This document shows, piece after piece, positions 30,460-40,492 of a stretch of 64,000 bases of DNA (within the stretch, counting starts at the first letter, position 1; each line of letters opens with the position of its first letter). Source of the DNA: Streptomyces sp. DT2A-34 (lineage in GTDB: Bacteria; Actinomycetota; Actinomycetes; Streptomycetales; Streptomycetaceae); NCBI RefSeq assembly GCF_030499515.1, contig NZ_JASTWJ010000001.1, positions 3,204,001 through 3,268,000 on the forward strand, in the 5' to 3' direction. Made by a program: the position numbers and the translations under genes. Under the pieces are notes generated by a model. That model was not told the origin of the DNA. It ran no database searches and saw nothing but the letters and a program-made list of their open reading frames with translations.

Positions 30460-31324
30460 CGACACTCACGAAGCCACCCGCGGAGTCGGTCCTGGTCCGC
30501 CGCCCGGGCCCGCAGGAACTCCACCCACCCCGCCCGCGCCCACCGCCACAGGCGCGCCCTGGAGCTGTCGCTGGCGCCGGCCGCGCCCCTCTCCCTGATC
30601 CTCCTGTGGCAACTGGCCGCCTCCCCAGGCCTGGATCGACGCCCGCGTCTACCCGGCCCCGTCCACGATCCTCGCCGACGGCTGGAACCGGGCCGCGGCC
30701 GGCGATCTGTGGCCGGACGTGTGGGCGACGCTGAAGCGCGTCCTGGCGGGATACGCGGCGGGCACGGCTGCGGGCTACGCCCTGGGCCTCCTGATGGGAT
30801 CCCTCTCCCTGGTGCGAGCGGCCCTGGAACCGCTTCTGGACGCGCTGTACGTCGTACCGAAACTGGCCTTGCTGCCGATCTTCCTGAACATGTTCGGCCT
30901 GGGCGAGGGCCCACAGGTGGCCTTGGTCGCGGCGACGGTGTTCTTCTTCGTCTGGATCTCGACGATGTCCGCGGTCATGTCCATCCCCTCCGGCCACCGT
31001 GACGCGGGCCGGGTCTTCGGCGCCTCACGGTGGCAGATGTTCCGCCACGTCCTGCTCCCCGCCTCCCTGCCCTCGGTCCTGGTGGGCGCGCGCATCGCGG
31101 CGGGCGTGGCGGTCCTGGTCATCGTCGCGTCGGAGCAGATCGCCGCGACGAACGGCCTGGGCCATCTGATCTTCGACTCGCGCGCGCTGTTCCAGAACGA
31201 CGTGATGTTCGTCGGCATCGTCTGTGTCGCGGTCCTCGGGGTGATCTTCTCCGAACTGATCCGCTTCGCCGGACGCCTGCTCACCCCCTCGGCACCGAGG
31301 GACAGAGGAAGGGGCCAGTCATGA
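30456..31324 (+). pseudogene. ABC importer permease (SsuC/TauC-like), disrupted
   Basis: A BPD-type inner-membrane permease. The N-terminus (MTTLTKPPAESVLVRR) is in one frame, the first helix region (ALELSLAPAAPLSLILLW) in a second, and the main body from about 30640 (WATLKRVLAGYAAG to the EAA-like loop DAGRVFGASRWQMFRHVLLPAS and beyond) in a third. The two shifts lie near 30520 and near 30625. The body keeps about five clean helices to the stop at 31324, which overlaps the binding-protein start (ATGA). Confidence 0.75.
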
Positions 31325-32466
31325 GAAGGCGGAAGCACGCTTACGGCGTCGCCCTCGCCGCGGGAGCAGCCCTGCTGGCGTCGACAGCCTGCTCATCGCC
31401 GTACGAGTCGGACCCCTCGTCGAAGGCAGCCGGGGAACAGCGCACCGTCCGCCCGGTCGAGGGCTGCGGCACGAAGGCCTGGACGGACCCGAAGGACCTC
31501 TCCCCGAGCCGAACTCCGGCCCGCTGCCGCCCCGGAGCCCCTCCCCCACAGCCCCTGTCCGAGCCCCGCGAGCTGACGATCGCGACGGGAACGCTGAGCG
31601 CCGAGTACGTGGCACCCCTGCAAGTCGCCCTCGACAAGGGTGAGTTCAAGAACGAGGGCCTGGACGTCGACCTGAAGGTCCTCCCGACCCCGGACGCGCT
31701 GCCCCTGCTGGCCAAGGGGGACATCGACGCCCTGTGGGCGGCCCCAGAGGCGGCGGTCATGAACGGCGTCAGGGGCGGCTTCGACATCAAGTGGGTCGCG
31801 GGCAACTTCTCACCCCCCCACTCGAAGAGCGGCCTGTGGGTACGCCTGAAGGAGGGCGAGAGCGCGAGCCACGTCGCCATGGCGGGCCGCAAGCTGGGCA
31901 CGATGATCGGCAAGGGCTCGGTCATCGCGTACCCCATGGAAAAGGCGCTGGAGCAGCACGGCGGCGGCCTGGCCGAAATCCAGTACCAGCAACTGGGCTC
32001 GGCCGACGTCCTCACGGCCCTGCAGAACGGCGGCGTCGACTCCGCGTGGCTCCTGGATCCGGTCTGGCGCAAGGTGGACGGCAAACAGGGGTACGCCTTC
32101 CTGGGCGGCCAGCCACCGGGCGAACCGCTGGGCGGCATGCTCTACGGCCGCGCACTGCTGCAGGACGACATGGACGCGGGCGTGGCCCTGCTCAGGGCCT
32201 ACATCCGCACGGTGAACACGTACTTCGCGGCCGACTACAAGCAGGATGCGACCTTCGTCACATACCTCGCCAACCTCCTGAAGTCGGAGGAGTCCATCCT
32301 CGAATCCACCCCACCCCTGCGCATGGACTGGGAAATCCGCTCCGGCACGACGACGCGCCTGCAATCGGCCTACGAGGCCCAGGGCGTGTCGGAGGGAAGC
32401 CCGCTCCCGGAGTCACGGACGGTGAACCGCACGCTGTACGAGGAGGCGGTGGGCCACACACCCTGA
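31321..32466 (+). CDS. ABC importer substrate-binding lipoprotein
   Basis: A 381-residue NMT1/SsuA-type periplasmic binding protein. The signal peptide ends in the lipobox LLASTAC (Cys about residue 23), so it is anchored to the outer face of the membrane. The mature protein begins the fold at ELTIATGTLSAEYVAPLQ (about residues 83-100) and keeps the typical GDIDALWAAPEA and GSVIAYPMEKAL runs. Family ligands include sulfonates, taurine, nitrate and thiamine precursors; the ligand here is not known. It is intact although its ATPase and permease are broken, so it is an orphan unless another transporter uses it. Confidence 0.82.
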   Translation: MRRRKHAYGVALAAGAALLASTACSSPYESDPSSKAAGEQRTVRPVEGCGTKAWTDPKDLSPSRTPARCRPGAPPPQPLSEPRELTIATGTLSAEYVAPLQVALDKGEFKNEGLDVDLKVLPTPDALPLLAKGDIDALWAAPEAAVMNGVRGGFDIKWVAGNFSPPHSKSGLWVRLKEGESASHVAMAGRKLGTMIGKGSVIAYPMEKALEQHGGGLAEIQYQQLGSADVLTALQNGGVDSAWLLDPVWRKVDGKQGYAFLGGQPPGEPLGGMLYGRALLQDDMDAGVALLRAYIRTVNTYFAADYKQDATFVTYLANLLKSEESILESTPPLRMDWEIRSGTTTRLQSAYEAQGVSEGSPLPESRTVNRTLYEEAVGHTP

Positions 32467-32475
32467 ACACACCTA

Positions 32476-32503
32476 GGGCCGGGATCCGTTGGGATCCCGG
32501 CCC
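32476..32503. terminator. Perfect bidirectional terminator
   Basis: A 12-bp perfect stem GGGCCGGGATCC/GGATCCCGGCCC with loop GTTG between the binding-protein gene (+) and the tRNA gene (-), serving both. Confidence 0.85.
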
Positions 32504-32514
32504 TGGGCCTTCAG

Positions 32515-32588
32515 TAGCGGGGACAGGATTTGAACCTGCGACCTCTGGGTTATGAGCCCAGCGAGCTACCGAGCTGCTCCACCCCGCG
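32515..32588 (-). tRNA. Initiator tRNA-fMet (CAT), copy 1
   Basis: A 74-nt tRNA with anticodon CAT. The unpaired first position (C1 opposite T72) and the three G-C pairs at the foot of the anticodon stem (CTGGG-CTCATAA-CCCAG) mark it as an initiator, not an elongator. The T-arm GGTTCAAATCC is standard. The 3' CCA is not encoded (CTG follows the discriminator A). It is identical to the copy at 35120-35193. Confidence 0.95.
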
Positions 32589-32805
32589 TCGATGAATGCA
32601 ACATTACGTCAACCATGCGGACAGAGGCAAATCGCTTGTCACCAGCCACTCTCTGACACCGGTCGCAGCCCGCTGGGGGGCAGTACAGCGAGGCCTTGCG
32701 ACACCGACCGTCGTCGCTTCTCAGCGCCGACCCGCATCACCCGGCCCGTCCGCCGGGCGCCAGACCTCGCGGCACCGACCATCGCTTTCAGCGCCGGCCG
32801 GCATC

Positions 32806-32946
32806 TTTCAGCCCGTCCGGCGTTTGAGGACGAGGCCCGTTCAGGGCCGAAGCGGGGGTCTGGGGGCCGCAGTCCCCCATGAGGGCGGGGTCGAAGGGGC
32901 GGCAGCCCCTGGAGGATGGGACGGGTAGGGGCGGCGGGGGCGAAAA
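32806..32946. repeat. Dispersed Streptomyces intergenic repeat
   Basis: The region starting TTTCAGCCCGTCCGGCG and ending GGCGGCGGGGGCGAAA is of a type I recognise from many intergenic regions of Streptomyces chromosomes; internal complementary runs (GGGGCGGCAGCCCCT) allow secondary structure. The 32589-32971 gap shows nothing else. Confidence 0.6.
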
Positions 32947-32971
32947 CCCCGGCGGCAACCACAGCGCACCG

Positions 32972-34891
32972 TCACGCCGACAGCTCCTCCCGCAGAGCAT
33001 CCCGCAACCGCGCAGCCCGCTGCGCAACCTCTCGCGGCCCCAAACTCACCGCCCGATCAGCCCACCGCTGCCCCTCCGCCAGCTCCCCGCGACGCGCGTA
33101 GACCAGAGCCAGCCGCAACGCCGACCGCCCATGCCCGGCGTCAGCCGCCCGAGTCCACCACATCGCGGCCTCCGGCTCACTCCCCTCCCGGGCGAGCAGC
33201 AGCCCCAGATTGAACGCCCCGTTCCGCGACCCGGCCTCGGCGGCCTCCCGGTACCACCGAGCCGCCTCCACCACGTCCCCCCGAGCCGCGGCAAGCATCC
33301 CCACCCGCACCTGCGCCCGCCGATGCCCCTGGGAAGCCGCCCGCTCGTACCACTCCTCGCACTCGGTCTTCTCGTACGCCGGCTCCCCGAGCTCATGCTC
33401 GGGCTCCGGCGGCCGCCGAGCGTCCAGCACGGTCGCCAGCCGGTACGCGGCCTCCGCACTGCCGCCCCCGGCCGCGCACCGCAGATGCCGCTCCGCGGCG
33501 AACTCGTCCCCGTCCCGCAGCCGCGCGATGCCGACCTGCAGCGCCGCCTCCGTGTGCCCGGCGGCCGCGGCACGCTCGTACCACCGCAGCGCGGCCCGCT
33601 CCTCGCCGCGCCCGGCGTACAGGATCCCCAGGTTGAACGCGGCGTCCACGCTCCCGGCCTCCGCGGCCTTGGAGAACCACGGCTCGGCACCCGTCGTGTC
33701 CCCGCCCTGCAGCAGCAGGATGGCCAGCGCGTTCGCCGCCTCGCGGTGCCCGGCGTACGCCGCCCGCCGGTACCACTGCTCGGCCTGCGCGGTACGCCCC
33801 TGATCGGCGCAGAGCAGCCCGAGGTTGTACGCACCGTTCACATCGCCGGCGTCCATCGCGGCCCGGTACCACCGCTCGGCGGTCTGCGGCTGGCCGCGCT
33901 CGGCGTGCAGCGCGCCCAGCGCGTTGGCCGCGTTGCCGTCGCCGTCCTGCGCGGCCCGCAGCCACCACACGGCGGCGCTCTCGGTGTCCCCGGCGTCCCG
34001 CAGCAGGAAGCCGAGCGCGCAGGCGGCGCGCGCCTCCCCGTCCTTGGCGGAGGTCAGGTACCAGCGCCCGGCCTCCTTGAGCTCCCCGCGCTTCTCGAGA
34101 ATCGCCCCGAGGTGCAGCGCGGCCCGCCGGTGCCCGCGCGCGGCGGCCTGCCGGTACCACTGCTCGGCCTCGACGAGCAGAGGCTCGCTCGGCGCGACAC
34201 CGTTGTCGGCCCCGTCCTCGCCCGTACGCCCCGCCTGCCGGTCGAGCGCACGCGCCAGCCGGTACGCCGCCTCCCGGTGCCCCCGCTCGGCCGCGGCCCG
34301 CATCCACTGCTCGGCCCCGTCGTCGCCGCGGTGCTCCAGCAGATCGGCGAGCGCGTACGCGCCCAGCGCGTGTCCCTGCTCGGCGGACTGTCGCAGCCAG
34401 TACTCGGCGGCGGGCTCGTCGCCCCGCTCGCGGTGATGGCGTCCCAGCGCGTGCGCGGCCGCGGCCGACCCCGCTACGGCCGCGATCCGCCACCATCCGG
34501 CGGCCTCGTCGGCGTACCCGCGCTGATGAAGAAGGACTCCCAGGTTGTTGGCGGCGGCCCGGTCCCCGGCGGCGGTGGCGGCCCGCAGATAGGGCTCGGC
34601 TCCGTCGAGATCACCACGGCGCAGCAGCATGGCCCCGAGCACGCTCGTCGCCTCGGCGTCACCGGCCTCGGCGGCAAGCCGCTGCCGGGCCTCCTCGGCG
34701 GCCTCCGCGGCCTCGTCCCGGTCGGTCGTCCGGTCGAAGGCGAAGTCGCCCTCCGGCTGCGCGAGGTCACCCACCGGCAGCGAGGCCCTGTCCGTCGGCT
34801 GCGCGAAATCGCCCGTCGGCTGCACAAAGTCGGCAGGCTGCACAAACCGCCCTGTCTCCAACAGAGTTGCCTTGTCCCCCATAACGTCCAT
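32972..34891 (-). CDS. Sel1-like/TPR repeat protein
   Basis: A 639-residue soluble protein built of about 14 Sel1-like repeats of roughly 36 residues (consensus around A-ERWYRRAA-AGH-EAA-NLG-LL--RG) from about residue 75 to the C-terminus. The N-terminus has four imperfect repeats of a short VQPADF/AQPTDR-type motif. No signal peptide or membrane helix. Sel1 proteins are scaffolds for protein complexes; no partner is evident. ATG 34891 or 34882 may be used. The gene lies alone between two identical initiator tRNA genes, all on the minus strand. Confidence 0.85.
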   Translation of the reverse strand: MDVMGDKATLLETGRFVQPADFVQPTGDFAQPTDRASLPVGDLAQPEGDFAFDRTTDRDEAAEAAEEARQRLAAEAGDAEATSVLGAMLLRRGDLDGAEPYLRAATAAGDRAAANNLGVLLHQRGYADEAAGWWRIAAVAGSAAAAHALGRHHRERGDEPAAEYWLRQSAEQGHALGAYALADLLEHRGDDGAEQWMRAAAERGHREAAYRLARALDRQAGRTGEDGADNGVAPSEPLLVEAEQWYRQAAARGHRRAALHLGAILEKRGELKEAGRWYLTSAKDGEARAACALGFLLRDAGDTESAAVWWLRAAQDGDGNAANALGALHAERGQPQTAERWYRAAMDAGDVNGAYNLGLLCADQGRTAQAEQWYRRAAYAGHREAANALAILLLQGGDTTGAEPWFSKAAEAGSVDAAFNLGILYAGRGEERAALRWYERAAAAGHTEAALQVGIARLRDGDEFAAERHLRCAAGGGSAEAAYRLATVLDARRPPEPEHELGEPAYEKTECEEWYERAASQGHRRAQVRVGMLAAARGDVVEAARWYREAAEAGSRNGAFNLGLLLAREGSEPEAAMWWTRAADAGHGRSALRLALVYARRGELAEGQRWADRAVSLGPREVAQRAARLRDALREELSA

Positions 34892-35056
34892 CGTCGCACC
34901 ACCTGCAACCTGGGTACACCTCGTATACCGCAGCCAGTGAGGTCACTTCAGCGTTTTGTCGACATGCCCACAGAGAGACAAGTCAAACACAGTTCTCCCA
35001 ACTCCCCATGGCGGCGCGACCGCCTCGGCCCCCTGCACATGCGTTCGCACATCACA

Positions 35057-35088
35057 AAGGCCCGGATCCTTTGGAGGATCCGGGCCTT
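35057..35088. terminator. Terminator of second tRNA-fMet gene
   Basis: A 13-bp perfect stem AAGGCCCGGATCC/GGATCCGGGCCTT with a six-base loop, just downstream of the tRNA on the minus strand. It shares the GGATCC core with the terminator of copy 1. Confidence 0.85.
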
Positions 35089-35119
35089 CGCTGTCGTACG
35101 AAATGTTCGTCGACTTCAG

Positions 35120-35193
35120 TAGCGGGGACAGGATTTGAACCTGCGACCTCTGGGTTATGAGCCCAGCGAGCTACCGAGCTGCTCCACCCCGCG
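35120..35193 (-). tRNA. Initiator tRNA-fMet (CAT), copy 2
   Basis: Identical over all 74 bases to copy 1, including the initiator features. The identity extends six bases past the 3' end (CTTCAG on the plus strand), giving an 80-bp perfect direct repeat 2,605 bases away from 32509-32588. Confidence 0.95.
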
Positions 35194-35250
35194 CCGTTGT
35201 TCTGCAACCGTATCACGGCGCGGGGTGGGCTATTCGATCAGCCGCCGTCC

Positions 35251-38214
35251 CTACGAGCTGGTGGGACTGCTGGCAGGACTCGGACTGGAACTGGGGCTCG
35301 GGCTGCTGCCACTGTCGCCGCCGCTGCCACCGCCGCCGGTCTTGTCCGCCTCGGCCTGGGCGTCCTCGGCCCGCCGCAGCGCGTCCTCGAGGTCCTCCTG
35401 CGCCTTGCCGTACGCCTCCCAGTCGCCGTTCTTCAGGGCTTCCTGGCCGGCTTCGAAGGCCTTCTGGGCGTCGTTGAGCGCGTCTTGGACCGTCGGGTTG
35501 GTGGATGTCGGTGGTGGTGTCGTACCGCCGCCGTCCTCGTCGCCCTCGTCCGGTGGCTCGGTGGTCGGGCCCTCCGCTCCGAAGACCTTGTTGAGGGCCT
35601 CGTCGAGCGTGTCCTCGAAGGCGGTGGTGCCGCCGTAGGACACCAACACCTTTCGCAGCAGCGGGTACTTGAGTCCGCCACCACGTACGTAGACCGGCTC
35701 GACATAGAGCAGTCCGCCGTCGAGCGGGACCGCCAGCAGGTTGCCGTACTCGACCTCCGAATCGCCGCCTCTCAGCAGCCTGATGGTCTCGGCGATGTTC
35801 TGTTCGGAGTTGAACTGGCTCTGGACCTGGCTGGGTCCGTTGACCGTGGTGTTGGTCGGCAGTTTCAGAACTCTGATCTTGCCGTAGTCACTGGTGCCCG
35901 CCTCCGCGTCGACGGCCATGAAGGCGCTGAGGTTGTCCCGTCCGTTCGGCGTGAACGTCGTCGTCAGCGAGAACGCCTGCGCCGCCTGGTCGGGCATCTT
36001 CATGCTCAGGTAGTACGGCGGCACCGCGCTGCCCGACTTGTTGGTCGGGTCGACCGGCACCTGCCAGACCTCGCTGCCGCTGAGGAACGTCGTGGCGTCC
36101 TTCACGTGGTAGCGGGTGAGCAGCTCGCGCTGGACCTTGAACAGGTCCTGCGGGTAGCGCAGATGGGCCATCAGATCCTTGGAGATCTTGCTCTTGGACT
36201 CCACCGTGCCCGGGAAGGCCTTCATCCAGGTCTTCAGGACCGGGTCCTGGGTGTCCCACTGGTAGAGCTTGACCTCGCCCGTGTAGGCGTCGACGGTCGC
36301 CTTCACCGAGTTGCGGATGTAGTTGACCTGGTTCTGCTGGGCTACGACCGCCCGCTGGTTGTTGCTCGCGGTCAGCGAGTCGGCTGTCGTGTCACCGAGG
36401 GTCGTACGCGAGGAGTACGGGTATCCGTTGGTCGTCGTGTAGGCGTCGACGATCCACTGGATGCGGTGGTTCACCACGGCCGGGTAGGCGTCGCCGTCGA
36501 TGGTCAGCCACGGCGCCACCGCCTCGACGCGCTCCTTGGGCGTGCGGTTGTACAGGATGCGCGAACCGTCGCCGATCGCACCGGAGTACAGGATCTGCGG
36601 CTCGCCGAACGCCACCGCGTACGCGGCCCGGTTGACGGGGTTGGAGAGACTGACCCCGCTGTCGGCCTTGTAGCTGTAGGTCTTCTCACCGCTGTCGTCG
36701 GAGTAGTCGATCTCCTTCTGGGGACCGCCGACGATCGAGTACATGCTGGTCTTCTCGCCGTAGTAGACCCGCTGCTCGTACGTCCCGAGGTCGCCCTTGG
36801 ACGGCAGGTCGGACTCGGTGAAGTCCGGTCGGCCCTGGGAGTCGGCATTGGTGCCCTCGGCGGCGACCACGCCGTAGCCGTGGGTGTAGCGGAAGTGGTC
36901 GTTGATCCAGTTCCGCTTCGGAATGCCGTTGAGGTTGATCTCACGCAGACCGATGACGGTGTCCTGGTCCTTGCCGTCCTTGGTGTACCGGTCGACATCC
37001 AGGTTGGTCGGGAACGCGTAGTAGTTCCTGATCTGCTGGAGCTGCTGGAACGTCGGCGAGACGATGTTCGGGTCCAGGATCCGGATGCTCGCCGCGGCGT
37101 CCACGTCGTCGCGCAGCTTGGTCTTGTCCTCGGTCGTGCTCGTGCCCGGATACTCGGTGACCTGCGCGCCGTCGATGCCGTACGCGTCGCGCGTCGCCTT
37201 GAGGTTCTTCTCGACGTACGGCGCTTCCTTGGCCTGCTCGTTGGGCTGGACCTGGAACTTCTGGACGATCGCGGGGTACAGACCGCCGATGAGGATCGCC
37301 GAGAGCACCATCAGGCCGAAGCCGATGACGGGCAGCTGCCAGGTGCGCCGCCACAGGGTGGCGAAGAACAGCAGCGCGCAGATGACGGCGATGCAGAACA
37401 GGATCGTCTTGGCCGGCAGATAGGCGTTGGCGTCGACGTACCTGAGGCCCGTCCAGTTGTCGGTCGCCTTGAAGTCGCTGGACTTCACGGCGAGTCCGTA
37501 CCGGTCGAGCCAGTACGCGACCGCCTTCAGGGCGACGAAGATGCCGATGAGGACCGACAGATGGCCGGTGGCCGCGGCCGTGGCGCGCGCGCCCGGGCTG
37601 GTGATGCGCAGCCCGCCGTACAGGTAGTGGGTGAGCGCGGCGGCGATCACGGAGAGGATCGCGGCGGCGAAGCCGAAGCCGAGCAGGAACCGGTACCAGG
37701 GCAGGTCGAAGGCGTAGAAGCCGACGTCGAGGTGGAACTGCGGGTCCTTCTCACCGAAGGGCACGCCGTTGACCCACATCAGCCAGGTCCGCCACTGGCT
37801 GGAGGCGGAGGCACCGGCGATCAGTCCGACCAGGGCGGTGATCGCGAGCAGTAGCCACTTCTTGTACGGGGCGATGCCCATGCGGTAGCGGTCGAGGCTC
37901 TGCTGCTCCATCGACATGGCGCTCAGCGGCGGGCGCAGCCGGTGCGCCAGCCAGATGTTGAAGCCGACCGCGAGGGCCATCAACAGACCGAAGACGAAGA
38001 AGAGTCCGATCTTCGTCCAGAGCGTGGTCGTGAACACCGACGAGTAATTCACCGACCGGTACCAGAGCCAGTCCGTCCAGAAGCCCGCGAACATGGTGAA
38101 GGCCATGCCGAGGACGGCGAGGACGCCCAGTGTCATGAGCAGCGTCCGGACACGCCGGGACGGGCGGCCCACTCTGATCCGTGGCCCGGTCGGGCCTCCG
38201 CCGCGGTCCGGCAT
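35251..38214 (-). CDS. UPF0182-family large membrane protein
   Basis: A 987-residue protein from ATG 38214 ([15 protein letters not shown]). Seven membrane helices lie in the first about 330 residues (first helix [20 protein letters not shown]); the rest (about 330-900) is a large extracytoplasmic domain, and the C-terminus (about 890-987) is an acidic, Gln/Ala-rich helix followed by a low-complexity Gly/Ser/Pro tail ([13 protein letters not shown]). The family (Rv3193c in M. tuberculosis) is conserved across Actinobacteria and has no settled function. The long opposite-strand frame here is a coding shadow. Confidence 0.9.
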   Translation of the reverse strand: MPDRGGGPTGPRIRVGRPSRRVRTLLMTLGVLAVLGMAFTMFAGFWTDWLWYRSVNYSSVFTTTLWTKIGLFFVFGLLMALAVGFNIWLAHRLRPPLSAMSMEQQSLDRYRMGIAPYKKWLLLAITALVGLIAGASASSQWRTWLMWVNGVPFGEKDPQFHLDVGFYAFDLPWYRFLLGFGFAAAILSVIAAALTHYLYGGLRITSPGARATAAATGHLSVLIGIFVALKAVAYWLDRYGLAVKSSDFKATDNWTGLRYVDANAYLPAKTILFCIAVICALLFFATLWRRTWQLPVIGFGLMVLSAILIGGLYPAIVQKFQVQPNEQAKEAPYVEKNLKATRDAYGIDGAQVTEYPGTSTTEDKTKLRDDVDAAASIRILDPNIVSPTFQQLQQIRNYYAFPTNLDVDRYTKDGKDQDTVIGLREINLNGIPKRNWINDHFRYTHGYGVVAAEGTNADSQGRPDFTESDLPSKGDLGTYEQRVYYGEKTSMYSIVGGPQKEIDYSDDSGEKTYSYKADSGVSLSNPVNRAAYAVAFGEPQILYSGAIGDGSRILYNRTPKERVEAVAPWLTIDGDAYPAVVNHRIQWIVDAYTTTNGYPYSSRTTLGDTTADSLTASNNQRAVVAQQNQVNYIRNSVKATVDAYTGEVKLYQWDTQDPVLKTWMKAFPGTVESKSKISKDLMAHLRYPQDLFKVQRELLTRYHVKDATTFLSGSEVWQVPVDPTNKSGSAVPPYYLSMKMPDQAAQAFSLTTTFTPNGRDNLSAFMAVDAEAGTSDYGKIRVLKLPTNTTVNGPSQVQSQFNSEQNIAETIRLLRGGDSEVEYGNLLAVPLDGGLLYVEPVYVRGGGLKYPLLRKVLVSYGGTTAFEDTLDEALNKVFGAEGPTTEPPDEGDEDGGGTTPPPTSTNPTVQDALNDAQKAFEAGQEALKNGDWEAYGKAQEDLEDALRRAEDAQAEADKTGGGGSGGDSGSSPSPSSSPSPASSPTSS

Positions 38215-38378
38215 CTGGAAAGCCAAGGTTCGCACCCCGAGGTTCGCTGTTGGTCCGTCAGGCCCGCGTCTTCGTGGACCCGCCGTGGCCCCCCGTAATC
38301 GTGGGCCCACACCTATGCAACTTACTCACCGTTTACTCAGTTCCCGATTCCGGCCGGGAACGAGGCAGGATTGTGACC

Positions 38379-38921
38379 ATGTCCAACACTCCCATGGCGG
38401 CGAGCCCGCTCACCCGGGCCGTTCTCGAGATCGACGAGTACGCCTCCGGCCTCGGCTGGGACCAGCCCGCACGCCTCTTCGCCCTCGTAGACACCGCACG
38501 GCTGCGGACCCAGGAACCCGGCCTCGCCGCCCAGCTCGGCCTGGGGGACGAGCAGGAGTCCTCCGGCCTGACCCCGATCGAGCAGGACGAAATTGAAACG
38601 GGCAAGGCGCTCGATGAGTTCCTCGGCACCATCGCCTGGCCCGACGCGGTGGTCGGCTGCGCGCTCACCGTGGAGCGCCTGATGCTGCCGCCGTCCGCCG
38701 AGGCCCAGGTCCCGCAGGGCCTGAGCGAGGCCAAGCTCACAAAGTGGGTGGCGGACCACCCCGACCGTCAGGAGGTCCGCATGACGGTCGCGGTCCTGCG
38801 CGACGGCGCCCGCGAGTCGGCCCTGCGCCTGCGCGAGAAGGACACCCCGACAGAGGTCCTCACCGGCCCGGACCTGGTCCCGGGTCTGGCGGAGGCGTTG
38901 GCGGCGACCTTCGCGGACTGA
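38379..38921 (+). CDS. PPA1309-family conserved protein
   Basis: A 180-residue soluble actinobacterial protein of unknown function (PPA1309 family). Conserved runs visible are GWDQPARLFALVDT near the N-terminus, EQDEI and the WPDAVVGCALTVERLMLPP segment in the middle. It is divergent from the UPF0182 gene and convergent with the PDZ protease gene. ATG 38379 starts directly after GGCAGGATTGTGACC. It ends at a very strong hairpin. Confidence 0.85.
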   Translation: MSNTPMAASPLTRAVLEIDEYASGLGWDQPARLFALVDTARLRTQEPGLAAQLGLGDEQESSGLTPIEQDEIETGKALDEFLGTIAWPDAVVGCALTVERLMLPPSAEAQVPQGLSEAKLTKWVADHPDRQEVRMTVAVLRDGARESALRLREKDTPTEVLTGPDLVPGLAEALAATFAD

Positions 38922-38950
38922 GGTCTTCCGGTACGACGGCGAGGACTTGA

Positions 38951-38996
38951 ACGGCAGTGGGGCGCCCCTTGAGGTGAAGGGGCGCCCCACTGCCGT
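38951..38996. terminator. Strong bidirectional terminator
   Basis: A perfect 20-bp stem (ACGGCAGTGGGGCGCCCCTT with its complement) and a six-base loop GAGGTG between the convergent PPA1309 and PDZ-protease genes. Confidence 0.9.
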
Positions 38997-39011
38997 ACCG
39001 AAGCCTGTTTC

Positions 39012-40109
39012 TCAGTCCTTGGTCGTGCACTTCGGCAGGTCGGCGGTGTCGCCGGAGCGGATGTCCTTCAGGGCGTCGAGGGCGTCGCCGATGGTGCCGA
39101 CCTTGACGAGGGTGAGCCCGTCGGGGACGTCCCTGGCGGCGGTCGCGCAGTTGTCGGCAGGCGTGAGGAAGTACTGGGCGCCCTTGTCGCGGGCGCCGAC
39201 GGTCTTCATCTCGATGCCGCCGATGGGCCCGACCTTGCCGTCGTCGTCGATGGTGCCGGTGCCGGCGACGAACTTGCCGCCGGTGAGGCTGCCCGGGGTG
39301 AGCCTGTCGTAGAGCCCGAGGGCGAACATGAGGCCCGCGCTGGGGCCGCCGACGTCGGCGAGCTTGATGTCGATGGTGAACGGGAAGGTGTGGTCGGTCC
39401 CTGCGGAGATCCCGACGATCGCGCGCTTGCCGGCGCTGTCATCGGACTCGGCGGTCCTGATCGTGACCTTCTCGGACTTCGTGGGCGTCCTGCGCTCCTT
39501 CTCCGCGGCGGCCTGCTCCTTGGCCGGCACGACGGTGAAGACGACGTCCTGACCCGGCTTGTGCTTGGTCACCAGCTTGGCGACGTCCGCCGGTTCCTTC
39601 ACGGTCGTACCGTCGACGGCCTTGATCACGTCACCGGCGTGCAGCTTGCCCTCGGCCGGGGTTCCCTTGACGACGGTCGAGACGATCACCCAGCTCTGCA
39701 CCGGGATGTCCAGCTCCTTCAGGGCGGCGACCTTGGCGCTCTCCTGGGACTGGCTGAACTCCTCGGCGTTCTCCTGGGAGGACTCCTCCTCGGTCTTGCC
39801 GTCCGGGTAGAGGGTGTCGTGCGGCACGACCTTGTTGTCGTGCGCGAGCCAGCCGTAGACGGCCTCCACGAGGTTCATCCTGTAGTCGGCGCTGGTGACC
39901 CGGACGGTGGTCATGTTGAGATGCCCGGTCGTCGCGTACGTCTTGCGCCCGGAGATCTGCAGCACCGGCTCGCCGTCGTGCTCCCCAAGGGTGTTCACCG
40001 TCGGCCCCGGCGACATCTCCGCATACGGCACGGGGATGAAGACTCCCGCGCACAGAAGCGCGATCAGCATCAGGGTGGAGGCGAGCATCGTCGCGGTGCG
40101 GCGTGGCAT
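39012..40109 (-). CDS. YlbL-type PDZ/Lon-like membrane protease
   Basis: A 365-residue protein with an N-terminal membrane anchor (about 9-28), a PDZ domain (about 135-200) and a Lon-type proteolytic domain with the Ser257 (GGPSAGL) and Lys302 (GGIEMK) dyad. Homologues (YlbL in Bacillus, Rv3194c) face the outside of the membrane; in Bacillus it degrades the division inhibitor YneA after DNA damage. Its place beside the UPF0182 gene is conserved in Actinobacteria. The start ATG 40109 is followed directly by Arg-rich residues and the anchor. Confidence 0.9.
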   Translation of the reverse strand: MPRRTATMLASTLMLIALLCAGVFIPVPYAEMSPGPTVNTLGEHDGEPVLQISGRKTYATTGHLNMTTVRVTSADYRMNLVEAVYGWLAHDNKVVPHDTLYPDGKTEEESSQENAEEFSQSQESAKVAALKELDIPVQSWVIVSTVVKGTPAEGKLHAGDVIKAVDGTTVKEPADVAKLVTKHKPGQDVVFTVVPAKEQAAAEKERRTPTKSEKVTIRTAESDDSAGKRAIVGISAGTDHTFPFTIDIKLADVGGPSAGLMFALGLYDRLTPGSLTGGKFVAGTGTIDDDGKVGPIGGIEMKTVGARDKGAQYFLTPADNCATAARDVPDGLTLVKVGTIGDALDALKDIRSGDTADLPKCTTKD

Positions 40110-40196
40110 GCCAAGACAGTACGTGACACACCTGTCAGCGCCCCGTCAGGGCCATCGGACAGTGCCCCGTCAGGCCACGATCCAGCCCCCCTGCGA

Positions 40197-40361
40197 TCAT
40201 GTACGGGAGGAGGGCTTCTCCATGGCCGCGCGGAACCGGGCGTATCCGTCGAGTTCCGGCCCGTCGCTCCGTGCCCTCCGGGTCCGGTTGGCCCAACTGC
40301 CCCACAGACCGGCGCCGATCGCAGCCACAAGCGGAATCAGCAACCAGGCGAGCGCCGCCAT
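40197..40361 (-). CDS. Small membrane protein
   Basis: A 54-residue protein with one hydrophobic helix (MAALAWLLIPLVAAIGAGLW) and a charged C-terminal tail ending around YARFRAAMEK. ATG 40361 follows GGGAGGACGGC, a good ribosome-binding site; the longer frame from 40430 would put the site inside the coding region. Function unknown. It may be co-transcribed with the protease gene 87 bases downstream. Confidence 0.65.
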   Translation of the reverse strand: MAALAWLLIPLVAAIGAGLWGSWANRTRRARSDGPELDGYARFRAAMEKPSSRT

Positions 40362-40492
40362 GCCGTCCTCCCATCCCCAATGAGTGACCGCAAACTGACT
40401 GATCAGCAGATTAACCACTGGCACTGACAACGCTCACGCCAGGGGTGCGGTTACGCAACCGGAGTGGTACGGACGGGGTGGGCGGAACCGGT

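Noticed and set aside
32509..35193. Integrative element with tRNA attachment sites
   Set aside because: Two identical tRNAs flank 2.6 kb, but there is no integrase, and both copies are complete tRNA genes with their own terminators; gene duplication is simpler.
35197..37854. 885-codon plus-strand open frame
   Set aside because: It is the antisense shadow of the UPF0182 gene; its sequence is Arg/Val/Gly-rich, without domain signals, typical of high-GC antisense frames.
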